Shown in pieces: positions 8,205 to 17,467 of a stretch of DNA of 64,000 nucleotides. The stretch covers positions 2,170,001 through 2,234,000 of the forward strand of contig NZ_UFWZ01000001.1 of the NCBI RefSeq assembly GCF_900461105.1, read 5' to 3'. Origin of the DNA: Clostridium putrefaciens. GTDB lineage: Bacteria; Bacillota; Clostridia; Clostridiales; Clostridiaceae. A program made the position numbers and the translations under genes. Positions within the stretch are counted from its first letter, which is position 1; the number at the start of each line of letters is the position of its first letter. The notes beneath the pieces were generated by a model that was given only the letters and a program-made list of their open reading frames with translations, made no database searches and had not been told where the DNA came from.

Positions 8205-9713
8205 TTATCTTTCAACATCAACACTTGTTCCTGACTTGAATTCCACCGAGAACTTTTTCTCATAAACCGTTATCTTTTCAACCATTCGCCTCACAAGGGA
8301 TTCATCATATTCTTCTATCTGCTCCATCTGCTCTGCAAGGAACTCCTGCATCTCAGCAATTCGCTGTTTCAAGCCTTCTCGTTCCGCATTCTCTGCCATA
8401 GTATTCTGCTTTAGTTCTCTAAGACGGTCTATCTCATCAGCAAGGTCATTATAATCCTTTTTAGCATTTGCTCGTTTTAACAGTTCCTTTTGTAATTCTT
8501 CCAGTTTGGCATTGATTCTTTCCATAGAGCCTTCATCTTCCAAAGCAAGTACTGATGCAATGTTCTGCTCTAGGGCTATAAGCATATCATCCTTGCCACC
8601 AAGTGCCATATTGATAGCTTTTATTACAGCCGCTTGAAGTTCCATTTCTTGAACTGTAGGTGCATCACAGCGTTCTGGACCATGTTCCACTCGAGTGACA
8701 CATCGCCAAACAAAGGAACGTTTGCCTCTGTTATTCCAAGCAATTCTGCGATATATGTCACCACACTTTGGGCAGTAAACAATGCTGGATAATGCGTACT
8801 TACTGCTGTAGACTCTTTTCTTTCTATTCTCACCGCTGTGAAGATTTGTTTTTCTTAGCATTTCTTCCTGCACCTGCATATAAAGTTCTCGGGGTATGAT
8901 GGCTTCATGGTTATTTTCTACATAATATTGTGGAACGATGCCATTATTCTTAACTCTCTTTTTCGTAAGTACATCTACTGTATATGTCTTCTGCAAAAGG
9001 GCATCACCGATGTATTTCTCATTTTTTAAGATTTTCTTTATAGTTTCTGGTCTCCATTTTGCTTTCCCTGCTACAGTTAGGGTGCCATCAGATTCTAAAA
9101 TTTCTCCGATTTGTTTCAGGCTTTCTCCTTGCAGATACTCCAAATAAATACGTTTTATAATTTCTGCCTCAGTAGGTTCAATAATAAGATGACCTTCATC
9201 ATTTTTGGTGTACCCCATAAAACGATTGTGGTTCACCTGTACCTCACCGTTTTGGTATCGGAACTGCAATCCCAACTTTACGTTCTTGCTTAAAGATTCC
9301 GATTCCTGCTGTGCAAGGCTCGCCATAATTGTAAGTAGAATCTCTCCCTTAGAATCTAAGCTATTGATATTTTCTTTTTCGAAGTATACGGGAATGTTCT
9401 TTTCCTTTAATAATCTAATGTATTTCAGGCAGTCTAGAGTATTGCTAGCAAATCGGCTAATGTACTTAGTAATAATCATGTCTGTGTTACCAGCCATACA
9501 TTCCTCAATCATACGATTAAATTCTTCACGCTTTTTAGTGTTAGTTCCTGAAATACCATCATCAGCGAAAATCTTGGCAAACTCCCATTATTCATTTCTT
9601 TGTATAAAACTTATGTAATGCTCTATCTGTGCCTCGTAGCTTGTAGCTTGCTCATCGCTGTCGGTACTTACCCGGCAGTACGCTGCGACTCTGAGTTTTT
9701 GCTTGTCTTCCAT
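8205..9713 (-). pseudogene. large serine recombinase, inactivated
   Basis: This is a relative of the intact recombinase at 41794-43359. An N-terminal piece starting at 9713 contains the catalytic segment [14 protein letters not shown], but a nonsense codon (TAA at 9588-9590, where the intact gene has GAA) stops it after about 40 residues. The remainder (8205-9512 as an open frame) has the recombinase domain, a zinc ribbon ([10 protein letters not shown]...) and the C-terminal coiled coil. The conserved resolvase motif SISRFARN is degraded to YISRFASN, losing a key arginine, so it is dead by two criteria. Its 5' leader is replaced by a maturase fragment. Confidence 0.88.
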
Positions 9714-9719
9714 CTTTAT

Positions 9720-9990
9720 CAAGGGGATGACGGTCCATATACATTCTTATCCCTCTTCACAACTATTGGCCTGCATTAGTAAGTATACCTTTTATGTCTG
9801 CTAGCTTAAAGTAATTTACCCATTCCTTTACATATTTTTTGAGCTTCTTCTTTAGCTTTTTTTAACCTAAAGCATTACTTCTAGCGGTTATCTTCTTTAT
9901 TCTAGTTTTTATTTTAGCTATACTTTTAGAATGTACCCTAGTTTTAATACCTGCTTTGCTAGGATTCTTTCTGTACTTCTTTTACATTTT
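9720..9990 (-). pseudogene. group II intron maturase C-terminal remnant
   Basis: The minus strand reads KAGIKTRVHSKSIAKIKTRI, then TARSNALG, a stop, KKYVKEWVNYFKLADIKGIL, more stops and [11 protein letters not shown]. This is the maturase-specific and DNA-binding end of LtrA-type proteins with at least three in-frame stops. It runs straight into the start of the recombinase pseudogene, marking a recombination junction at about 9714. Confidence 0.65.
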
Positions 9991-10022
9991 TCAAACATTA
10001 CCATATCAGTGAAACTTCGATT

Positions 10023-10217
10023 AAAAAAGCATTTCATTAGATTTTACTTTAATGAAATGCTTGTACCTGGTAAATTCTTGGATCCTGGGGTAGTTGAGGG
10101 GAACAACGTGCCCCTCTTGCTATTTGCCATTGCTAATATTTCTGTTTAATCGCAGTTTCCCATTTTATTCTACCCTGGGTTCCTTGTGAGGACATGCTTC
10201 GCTGGGCTCACTTGCTA
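10023..10217 (+). repeat. R repeat, copy R3 (195 bp)
   Basis: Complete 195 bp core. Its opening stem is AAGCATTTCATTA / TAATGAAATGCTT and it ends CACTTGCTA at 10217. The next unit (R4) starts only 20 bases later, so no gene lies between R3 and R4. Confidence 0.85.
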
Positions 10218-10236
10218 CTTATTTTTTTTATTATTG

Positions 10237-10549
10237 CTTGATGCCCTTATAAGTGAGTTGTATTTATTTATAAAGGGCTTATAAGGGGCTTGTTTTTTAT
10301 ATTTATCTAAGTTTGGTTAATATAACTTTTGCGATTTTTATTATGAAAATCAAATAAAAAAACATTTCATTAAAATTTACTTTAACGAAATGCTTACACT
10401 TGGTAATTTTCTGGGTTCGGGGTGTTAGAGGGAGACGAAGTTTCCCTCTTGATATTTGCGATTGCTAATATTTCTGCTTAAACACACTTTTCCATTTTAT
10501 TCTACCCTGGGTTCCTTGTGAGGACATGCTTTGCTGGACTCACTTGCTA
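10237..10549 (+). repeat. R repeat, copy R4, long form (313 bp)
   Basis: Long form with an extra 120 bases before the core. The extension contains a second inverted pair (GCCCTTATAAG ... AAAGGGCTTATAA) and a T-rich tail. The core starts at about 10357 and the boundary CACTTGCTA is at 10549. The same long form occurs at 16294 and 31896. The ABC/M50 module follows the boundary. Confidence 0.85.
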
Positions 10550-10603
10550 TTTAGTTAATATTTTAACAATAAATTACTTAAAATTACTTGAAATTACTTA
10601 AAA

Positions 10604-11314
10604 TTAATTTTCAGTATCTTTTATATTCCATAAAATTTTCCCATCTTGAAAGAAAGGAAATAGTAATATTACATGAAATATTATAAATATTATTATTGTT
10701 GTATTTCTAATAATAATATATAAAAAAAATGAAAACAATGCTCCAGAAATAGGTCCTATTAATGATACCAATCTTGAATTAAAATCATTATTAATATTGA
10801 CAACTACTTCAAATTTAAATTTATCAATATTTATATATATTCCTTTGTCACTTTGAATTAAATGATAAGTATATATATGCCCTATTTCATGAAATATAAC
10901 TGTTATTATAAAAAGAGACCAGGTGAAGAATATATCTAGAAATTGATACTTTACAAAAAACGGAATAAAAAAAACTATAGATAAACTTCTTAAATAAAAA
11001 ATTATACTGGATTTTAAAATTAATTTTAGAACATCTCTAGAATATATTGTTTTTTTAGCAAACATTCTCTTAATTGATAACATATCATTACAATATAAAA
11101 AATTAATATAATACTTTAACGTTTCTCTATTAAAATCTTTTTTTAATAGATCTGCAATTTTATTATTGTTAAAAATACATTGTATATACTTATAGTCGTC
11201 TTTTTCTATATAAATTTTATTGTTAAGCCTTTCATCATAAATCCCATCAATTTCCAAGCAAACACCTTTGTTTATACAATATTTATCAAACTTATAAAAT
11301 TCCAATACTATCAC
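10604..11314 (-). CDS. M50-type (site-2-protease-like) membrane metallopeptidase
   Basis: This 236-residue membrane protein has a zinc-binding motif FHEIGHIYTYH (about residue 140, HExxH) inside a hydrophobic segment. A second motif, PFFQDGKILWN, sits near the C-terminus in the place of the NPDG/LDG aspartate of M50 peptidases. Hydrophobic stretches lie at about 100-160 and 185-225. It overlaps the permease gene by four bases and is the last gene of the ABC operon. In epipeptide (Yyd) and related clusters an M50 peptidase next to an ABC exporter trims the peptide. That role is inferred here, since no precursor is proven. Confidence 0.78.
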   Translation of the reverse strand: MIVLEFYKFDKYCINKGVCLEIDGIYDERLNNKIYIEKDDYKYIQCIFNNNKIADLLKKDFNRETLKYYINFLYCNDMLSIKRMFAKKTIYSRDVLKLILKSSIIFYLRSLSIVFFIPFFVKYQFLDIFFTWSLFIITVIFHEIGHIYTYHLIQSDKGIYINIDKFKFEVVVNINNDFNSRLVSLIGPISGALFSFFLYIIIRNTTIIIFIIFHVILLFPFFQDGKILWNIKDTEN

Positions 11315-12639
11315 TTCCTATTATAAAAAATAATTATTAAATTTATAATTAAAAGAGTAATATTTTCATTAATATTACTACCAATATAATTATTTATAAC
11401 GGTAGAAAAAATGCTAAAGGTCGTCTTATATAAAAGTGGTATTAAAAAAATTATTATATAAAAAATAGCATTATCTTTACCATATATTAAAATAGGAAGT
11501 TCAATTTTATCTAATACAACGAAAATTAACAATCCTAATAATATAATTTCTACATAGAGCGTTATATCTGTATGTTTGAATATAAATGAAAAAATAATAT
11601 AATTTATCGTAATAAGTATAAGCGATAATAGAAATCTATATATTAAATTTTTATTTATATTTATTGGTAGTGTTTTATAGCAACTATAATAACTATAATA
11701 TAACCCTATAGGTAAAGCTGCTACCATCGTTAACAAAATCGAAATAGTATTATAATCTATATCAAGTTTTAATATTCTAAATATGATAACAATAAGATAT
11801 GGAGCTACTAAAAATTCAATATAATATCTTAAATTTCTTAAAAATTCAATTATAACATTAAATGAATATAAGTTTATTCTATTACAAAATCTAATATTAT
11901 AATTCTTCTTTATTAACTTTTCTTTTTGTTCATTAAATTCTATATTCTTATCCTTCATAAAATATAGAATCCCTATACCTAATACTAAAGGACTAAATAA
12001 TAATAAATAATAAAATATATTAATTTCATCTAAATTAATATATTCAAAATAAAAATATAATAATAAATATGATAAGCTTAAGCTTACTAGTGATGTTAAA
12101 TAGAAAGAAAATTTACTTTTATATTTTAAATTAACTATTTTATATATAGATAACGTTAATATAGATATTCCTAATGTTAAACAATAAAAAATTATTATAA
12201 AAATAACTACTAAGAGTATATTTATATTCATAACATTTGCAATTGATAATATCAGAAATATAAATGATGATCCTAAAAACATTAAATATAAAAAAATTGA
12301 TGATATAAATATCAAATCTGACTTTACAGGAAAACATTTTAACTTATTCCAATACTCTAAATAATTTTTATATGAGAATATCAATGTAGAGAATGATAAA
12401 CAAACTAAAAATAATCCTAAACTTAAATATAAGCTTTTCAAAAATATTACTACACTTGCATTTGATGCTAATTTAACTCCATAAAACATTTTAGTTATAT
12501 TTGAATAAAAGTAATATAAAATCAATAGAAACAATAAGAATGTTGTTACAAATTGAGATGTATTTTTTACTAAATAAATTTTTAGTCCATTTTTTATAGC
12601 CAAAATTTGACTTTTAAAAATATATATTATTTCCTTCAT
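11311..12639 (-). CDS. ABC transporter membrane permease
   Basis: This 442-residue protein is made almost entirely of hydrophobic segments, with roughly ten or more predicted helices, and has no recognisable enzymatic motif. It starts two bases after the ATPase stop and overlaps the peptidase by four bases, so translation is likely coupled. This arrangement points to the membrane half of an ABC exporter. Base composition is extremely AT-rich, more than the prophage, which suggests separate acquisition. The specific family cannot be given from sequence alone. Confidence 0.7.
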   Translation of the reverse strand: MKEIIYIFKSQILAIKNGLKIYLVKNTSQFVTTFLLFLLILYYFYSNITKMFYGVKLASNASVVIFLKSLYLSLGLFLVCLSFSTLIFSYKNYLEYWNKLKCFPVKSDLIFISSIFLYLMFLGSSFIFLILSIANVMNINILLVVIFIIIFYCLTLGISILTLSIYKIVNLKYKSKFSFYLTSLVSLSLSYLLLYFYFEYINLDEINIFYYLLLFSPLVLGIGILYFMKDKNIEFNEQKEKLIKKNYNIRFCNRINLYSFNVIIEFLRNLRYYIEFLVAPYLIVIIFRILKLDIDYNTISILLTMVAALPIGLYYSYYSCYKTLPININKNLIYRFLLSLILITINYIIFSFIFKHTDITLYVEIILLGLLIFVVLDKIELPILIYGKDNAIFYIIIFLIPLLYKTTFSIFSTVINNYIGSNINENITLLIINLIIIFYNRK

Positions 12640-12641
12640 AA

Positions 12642-13361
12642 TTAATCACCATCTCTATTTATTTGTTCAATAAATATATTTTCTAACTTTTGTTCATTTA
12701 TTGATGAAATAGAAAATATATTATTAATAACTCCATCATTAATAATAATTACTTCATCACAAACATCCTCAACAAAAGATAATATATGTGTAGATATTAC
12801 TATAGTAATACCTTTTTTCTTTAAATCTAATATAACATTTTTAAATAAATATATCATTTCTATATCTAATCCATTAGTTGGTTCATCTACTATTATTATT
12901 TTGGGATTGTGCATTAGAGCCACTATTATTTGAACTTTTTTTCTCATTCCATGAGAGAAAAATTTTATTATTCTATATCTTTGTTCTTCTAAATCAAAAT
13001 ATTTTAACCAATATTTAATACTTTTTTCAATTTGAACTTTCTCCAATTTAAATAGCTGTCCTATAAAATTTAAATATTCATTTAATGTTAAATAATCAAT
13101 GAGTATATCATTATCTAATACAATTCCAATATTACTTTTAAACTCAATTGAGTGTATATTAGGAATTGTATTTAAAACACTTATATTTCCTTCCCCTCTT
13201 AATTCTCCTATAATACAATTTATTAAGGTAGTCTTTCCACTCCCGTTTTTCCCAAGAATACCCACACATTGTCCTTCCTCTATTTCAATATTTATATTCT
13301 TTAAAATATATTTATCCGAATATCTAAAACTAAAATTATTTAAACTTATTATTCCCTTCAT
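12642..13361 (-). CDS. ABC transporter ATP-binding protein
   Basis: This is a typical ABC ATPase. Walker A is GKNGSGKTT (about residues 38-46), the signature region is KFFSHGMRKKVQI, a variant of LSGGQ, and Walker B is KIIIVDEPTNGLD, followed by the H-loop in VISTHILS. The start at 13361 is preferred because AAGGAG lies seven bases upstream; an upstream in-frame methionine (13385) would overlap the previous gene. It drives the permease encoded directly downstream. Membership in the multidrug/bacteriocin exporter type is inferred from the neighbours. Confidence 0.9.
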   Translation of the reverse strand: MKGIISLNNFSFRYSDKYILKNINIEIEEGQCVGILGKNGSGKTTLINCIIGELRGEGNISVLNTIPNIHSIEFKSNIGIVLDNDILIDYLTLNEYLNFIGQLFKLEKVQIEKSIKYWLKYFDLEEQRYRIIKFFSHGMRKKVQIIVALMHNPKIIIVDEPTNGLDIEMIYLFKNVILDLKKKGITIVISTHILSFVEDVCDEVIIINDGVINNIFSISSINEQKLENIFIEQINRDGD

Positions 13362-13372
13362 CTTTACTCCTT

Positions 13373-13723
13373 CTATAACTTCCAATTAGAAGTGTACATT
13401 TTTATTTTATTTATTATTTTTCCTAATAAAATTGTTATAACAATTGCAAAAATTAATGGAAATAAATAGAATAGTGTGGAATTACTATAGCTAATAACAA
13501 AACCTCCATCATTACTAATTGTAAATAAAACATTTTGTAATGTAAGTCCTAATAATTTCAAATTAAATTCTGCATCTTTACCATTCTGAATTAATACATC
13601 TAAATTAGGTGTTTGAGCATCTAATAATCTCCTTATAACAAACATAGAAAATATTAAAGCTATAAAAAACAACACTATCATTGACGTTACTACTAAAAAC
13701 TTTTTATAATATAACTTTTTCAT
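13373..13723 (-). CDS. small two-helix membrane protein of the ABC cluster
   Basis: This 116-residue protein has an N-terminal hydrophobic helix (FLVVTSMIVLFFIALIFSMF, residues 9-28), an extracytoplasmic stretch of about 55 residues and a C-terminal helix (about 85-105). The family is not recognised. It lies 11 bases upstream of the ATPase start on the same strand and is probably co-transcribed. It may be an accessory subunit or an immunity protein. Confidence 0.6.
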   Translation of the reverse strand: MKKLYYKKFLVVTSMIVLFFIALIFSMFVIRRLLDAQTPNLDVLIQNGKDAEFNLKLLGLTLQNVLFTISNDGGFVISYSNSTLFYLFPLIFAIVITILLGKIINKIKMYTSNWKL

Positions 13724-13798
13724 AAAATTTATTACTCCTATACCTTAGAATTATTACTATACTAATGTTTTAATTTATTTACTATTTTCTAATAATTA

Positions 13799-14230
13799 TT
13801 AATATTCCTCTACTGGTAATGAATAAGGATACGCTATAGTTCCATCTGGATATCTATAATATTCACTAGTTGAATTTCTAGGTTTTACTATAACTTGTGT
13901 TGAAATATCACTAGAGCCATTTATAATAGAAGGAGCTATTCCTTTTGTTATATTAAATCCTATCGCGGCTTTACTAGAAAACTTAATATCTATATAATCT
14001 CCATTATTGGTTGCTTTTTGAACTGCTTGTTTTTGCATATCTATAGTTGAATAAGCAGTGTAAAAATTAATAGTAGATGATACTACAATATAAAGAGCTG
14101 CTGAACAAATTAAAAATACTATTGCTGCTGTTATTGGATCAACTGCATATTTTTTTACATTTCTTAAATTTTCTTTTATTCTATAAGTTATTCCATTATC
14201 AGATTTATTACATTTTAAACTATTTTCCAT
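13799..14230 (-). CDS. single-pass membrane protein, candidate substrate of the ABC/M50 cluster
   Basis: This 143-residue protein has a charged N-terminus (about 35 residues), one hydrophobic segment (PITAAIVFLICSAALYIVVS) and an extracytoplasmic tail of about 85 residues ending in PYSLPVEEY. AGAGGTGG lies before the start at 14230; the longer frame to 14296 lacks a site. It is the first gene of the ABC/M50 cluster. Its layout (basic head, helix, unique tail) would suit a membrane-anchored precursor or an immunity protein. No modification or leader motif is visible, so the role is a hypothesis. Confidence 0.55.
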   Translation of the reverse strand: MENSLKCNKSDNGITYRIKENLRNVKKYAVDPITAAIVFLICSAALYIVVSSTINFYTAYSTIDMQKQAVQKATNNGDYIDIKFSSKAAIGFNITKGIAPSIINGSSDISTQVIVKPRNSTSEYYRYPDGTIAYPYSLPVEEY

Positions 14231-14628
14231 AATCCACCTCTCATACTTAATTAAAACATTAGTATATATATATATTATACATACTTTGTTTAACATTTAC
14301 TACATATTTTTCATATTATTCTGTACTATATATTTCTCAGAATCTCAATTTTTTCTGTTACATATTTTCTTAAATCCATAGTAACTTATATTTTTATTAT
14401 TACATCCTATAAAACATACGCTATTTCGTTAAATCATGTTTTAGCGAAATTATAAAATTTAACGGTTTTAAGCCATTTGAAAGACCTGGATTTTTTAAAA
14501 TCCAGGTCTTTTTGTTTACTCATTATAAACTTTTCTAAAAAAAGATAGACTTCGCTATGATCATAACGAAATCATAATAAAATTGAATAAAATAAGTATC
14601 TATAATACAAGCAAGAAAAGTTTTATAT
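14231..14628. other. intergenic region with hairpins
   Basis: No gene is supported here. It holds an inverted repeat TTTCGTTAAA / TTTTAGCGAAA (14425-14450) and the terminator at 14481-14513. The promoter for the 14230 gene should lie near 14260-14330, but no clear consensus was found. Confidence 0.5.
14481..14513 (+). terminator. strong rho-independent hairpin
   Basis: AAGACCTGGATTTT / AAAATCCAGGTCTT is a perfect stem followed by a T-run on the plus strand. No plus-strand gene precedes it. Read on the minus strand it could still end transcription from the 14986 and 14727 genes. Confidence 0.65.
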
Positions 14629-14727
14629 CTATTTTTGATTTATAGCCTTCATTGTTACTCTATATACTAAATAAACTATAGCAAAAATTATTGCAATACC
14701 TGTAATCCCTATAATAATTATATCCAA
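14629..14727 (-). CDS. 32-residue single-pass membrane peptide
   Basis: A TTG start at 14727 is preceded by AGAGGTGAT and opens a 32-codon frame. A hydrophobic helix (IIIIGITGIAIIFAIVYLVY) is followed by a basic tail RVTMKAINQK. It starts ten bases after the stop of the coiled-coil gene on the same strand, so the two are probably translated from one message. Size and topology resemble small holin-like or toxin-like peptides, but no family is recognised. Confidence 0.5.
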   Translation of the reverse strand: MDIIIIGITGIAIIFAIVYLVYRVTMKAINQK

Positions 14728-14737
14728 TATATCACCT

Positions 14738-14986
14738 CTACTTTATTGCTTTTAATTTAGCTATATCATAGCAATTTACTTTAGTAACTTCTTCTACTTC
14801 TTTTAATTCTGCAAGCCTAGATAATACATCGGTTTTAAATTCACTTAGATTTGCAGTTTGATCATAAACTACCTCTAAGGTTTTATCTAATTTATCTATC
14901 TTATTTTCTATTTTATCTAATCTTTCATTTGTTTTAATTTGCCCTTGCTCTATTCTCTTTAGAATTTCTAATATTTGTTCATCCAT
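14738..14986 (-). CDS. small coiled-coil protein
   Basis: This 82-residue protein is almost all heptad-repeat helix (ILKRIEQGQIKTNERLDKIE then NKIDKLDKTLEVVYDQ). AAGGGGTGAT precedes the start at 14986; a GTG three codons upstream is less well placed. The pattern resembles the phage-derived small coiled-coil proteins found beside holin-like peptides. Together with the 32-residue membrane peptide it may be a two-gene unit. Function unknown. Confidence 0.6.
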   Translation of the reverse strand: MDEQILEILKRIEQGQIKTNERLDKIENKIDKLDKTLEVVYDQTANLSEFKTDVLSRLAELKEVEEVTKVNCYDIAKLKAIK

Positions 14987-15150
14987 GCTTATCACCCCTT
15001 ATATTAACTATATTATATCCAATATAAAATCTTATTAATAGGGTCAATATTTTCTAATTTATTTTTTCAATATTTAAAGGTTTTTAAATGAATTTAAAGA
15101 ATAGTATTATTACAGTATACTTATTGTAATATTATATTTGAGGTGTTCTT

Positions 15151-15363
15151 ATGGAAGTATTAGAATTATTAAAATTAGTTAATTCTGAATTAGAAAAAAA
15201 TAAAAGTTTAACTTCAATAGCAAAAGTGCTTGGAGTAAATGAAAGTACTATAAGAAAAAAATTAAATAAACTTGGATATAAAAGAATAGGTAATCAATTC
15301 GTATTGAGTTCCGAAAATACTAGTAAGACTACTGGTACTATGTCAAGAAAAAGTACAAGTTAA
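15151..15363 (+). CDS. small helix-turn-helix protein, possibly truncated by IS3
   Basis: The N-terminal 55 residues form a helix-turn-helix: SLTSIAKVLGVNESTIRKKL (residues 19-38) followed by NKLGYKRIGNQFVL. GAGGTG lies seven bases before the ATG. From about 15333 the frame enters the left end of IS3 copy A, so the last residues (TMSRKSTS) are IS-derived and the original C-terminus is lost. It is the only plus-strand gene near the ABC module and could be a regulator. Confidence 0.6.
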   Translation: MEVLELLKLVNSELEKNKSLTSIAKVLGVNESTIRKKLNKLGYKRIGNQFVLSSENTSKTTGTMSRKSTS

Positions 15364-15402
15364 ATTTGAATTTTTAAATATTAACTTATTTTCTATATTG
15401 TA

Positions 15403-15938
15403 TTAGCCAGCAGTTAGATATAATTTATTTAACCCTTCCTTATACACAATTTCATATTGGTTTGGTGATAGATATCCATAATGGCTATGTATCCTTACTG
15501 TATTATAAAATGCTTCTATATAATTAAAAACCAATCTATGTGCATGGTTATAATCTAATATCTTGAATCTATTTAACCACTCTCTTTTAATCAATGCATG
15601 AAATGACTCTATGCACGCATTATCCCATGGATAGGCCTTCTTGGAATAACTGTTTATAAAATTTTTAGTTGCTTCTTGATATGCAGCAGAAGTATATTGT
15701 ATACCCCTATCGCTGTGCATAACTAAGGGGTTGTTTATATTTCGTGATGCTTTTGCTTTCTCAATTGCCTCAATGACACATTTTGACTCAAGAGTAGTGC
15801 TAAGGACCCATGATATGATCTTTCTTGAGTATAGATCCATTATGCTTGTTAAATATGCAAACCCATCATATGTCCAAATATAGGTGATGTCTGAGCACCA
15901 TACTGCATTTGGTTCTTCTGGATTAAATTCTTCGTTTA
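15403..15938 (-). pseudogene. IS3 transposase orfB, truncated
   Basis: This is the C-terminal integrase core of an IS3 orfB. MDLYSRKIISWVLS is the strand after the first aspartate, VMHSDRGIQYTSAAYQ holds the second aspartate and WDNACIESFHALIKREW the glutamate. The end is GYLSPNQYEIVYKEG. The N-terminal half is deleted at about 15938 and the frame upstream of 15840 has no usable start. Confidence 0.85.
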
Positions 15939-15939
15939 T

Positions 15940-16189
15940 CTAATGCGTCCTGTGTGTCCCTTAGTTCTTTGCGTAGTCTTGCATTTTCTTTTGCGTCATC
16001 ACTTTGGTCATTACCAGATCCCCTAGTAGGTACTTCTCCATTGTTAGCTCTGGCTTCTTTTGTCCACGTGCATAATGTTGCTTTGCTTGTTCCTAAATTC
16101 TTTGCACAAGCTGTTAATCCTAAATCCTTATGATCTAAATAATACCTTACGGCATCCTCTTTAAACCCTTTTGTAAACTATCTACTCAT
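15940..16189 (-). pseudogene. IS3 orfA, nonsense mutation
   Basis: Almost identical to the intact orfA at 31504-31791, but the fourth codon is TAG instead of CAG (ATG AGT AGA TAG). The helix-turn-helix and leucine-zipper coding sequence remains. The 3' end is lost in the internal deletion of this IS copy. Confidence 0.8.
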
Positions 16190-16293
16190 GTTAAATCCCT
16201 CCATCTTCCTTTATCATTATTATATATTCTATATTGGTATCTTTCACTTTCAACTTGTATTATTTATATTCTAGCACCATATTGTTATTATTA

Positions 16294-16607
16294 CTTGATG
16301 CCCTTATAAGGGGGTGGTATTTATTTATAAAGGGCTTATGATGGGCTTGTTTTTTATATTTATTTAAGTTTGGTTAATATATATTTTGTGATTTTTATTA
16401 TAGAAATCAACTAAAAAAGCATTTCATTAAAATTATTCTAATGAAATGCTTTTACCTGGTAATTTTCTGGGCCCCTGAGGTGTTAGGTGGAGGCGAAGTT
16501 TCCCTCTTGCTATTTGCGATTGCTAATATTTCTGCTTAAACACACTTTTCCATTTTATTCTACCCTGGGTTCCTTGTGAGGACATGCTTCGCTGTACTCA
16601 CTTGCTA
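16294..16607 (+). repeat. R repeat, copy R5, long form (314 bp)
   Basis: Long form like R4, with the core from 16413 and the boundary CACTTGCTA at 16607. It is practically identical to R8 because both are part of the duplicated IS3-plus-R segment. It cuts the 3' end of the 17137 gene: the last codons (AGC AAG TGA) come from the repeat. Confidence 0.85.
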
Positions 16608-17137
16608 ACATCTGAAAATTCTTTTACGGGGATACTATATTTTCTGCATTCATCCTGCGTAAAATCAATTAAAAATGATTTCAGAAAGTTACAAGCAAAA
16701 TCGCTAATTCTATCTTTTGAAATATTGTTTACATAAAGCTGTATTTCTTCAAAATGAGAAAATCCATTTGCTTTATAGTGTGGTATCATACTAAACAGTT
16801 CTAAAATTTCATTAGATGTCTTTGTTGATATTCTTAATCCTTTCTTTGTTTTTCCTGAACCTAATCCTACTTCACTACATTCAGATAATTCTACTAGAAT
16901 ATTCACTAACTGTTCTTTTTTATCTTCACTTTGCAAATATATTGTACCTAGTTTATTAAATGTACTTATTAATATCAAATGTAATGCGTTATCCTGCTGG
17001 GAAGGAGACTTCCATAAAAGGAATGGATCTAAATACAATGGTATATCTTCATCCAAAAATGGTATAGCAAAATCAACTTCTTCTTGAGTAACAGGAATAT
17101 TATAGTAATCTATCAATCGTGGTCTTACAATTGGCAT
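16598..17137 (-). pseudogene. unrecognised protein, C-terminally truncated by R5
   Basis: A 179-residue open frame starts MPIVRPRLIDYYNIPVTQEE and contains a segment PLYLDPFLLWKSPSQQD typical of a conserved family that I cannot name. GGGAGGGGGA precedes the start. The last three codons belong to the R5 repeat, so the native protein was longer. It sits downstream of the IetAS pair on the same strand with a fragment of an RlmD-type domain in between. It may be an accessory or defence gene, but no catalytic motif is visible. Confidence 0.55.
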
Positions 17138-17152
17138 TAAGCATCCCCCTCC

Positions 17153-17260
17153 CTACATAATTTCAAAATACTTCAACTCATCTTTGATTGCTTCCGCATT
17201 TTTAGGCGTTTGGTTGTTTTTTAATTTTAGATCTTCACTATATTTAGAAATATCATACAT
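17153..17260 (-). pseudogene. fragment of RlmD-type C-terminal extension
   Basis: A 35-residue frame reading MYDISKYSEDLKLKNN then TPKNAEAIKDELKYFEIM matches the end of the longer fragment at 22833-23207 (MYDAPNAVEELKHERKH, EVIKDALKYFKVI). This tail follows the methyltransferase core in many clostridial RlmD-like proteins. No methyltransferase core is present. The rest of 17261-17467 holds no supported gene. Confidence 0.55.
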
Positions 17261-17467
17261 TGTCCACCATTTGAAGCCCTACCTACCATAATTCAATTCT
17301 ATATAAATAGATAAAGCACTCACCCACATCTAGCATTAATAATTTACCTATAGATATTTCATATAATGGAAGATAGCCCATCCACATCCCTCTAAAAATA
17401 AATAAAATCACTTCTGAATTAGGCTTATTATGCAGCACATTGTAAAATTAACAGATTGTTGATATCT

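Larger units (their letters stand above)
15333..16279 (-). mobile_element. IS3-family element, copy A, internally deleted
   Basis: The ends match as inverted repeats (TGGTACTA at 15333; read inward from 16279, TGGTGCTA). Compared with copy B (30838-31881), the orfB 5' part is missing: TTAAATTCTTCGTTTA at about 15922-15938 jumps to the orfA 3' end. No target duplication was found. Together with the following R repeat it forms a segment duplicated at 30838-32209. Confidence 0.75.
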
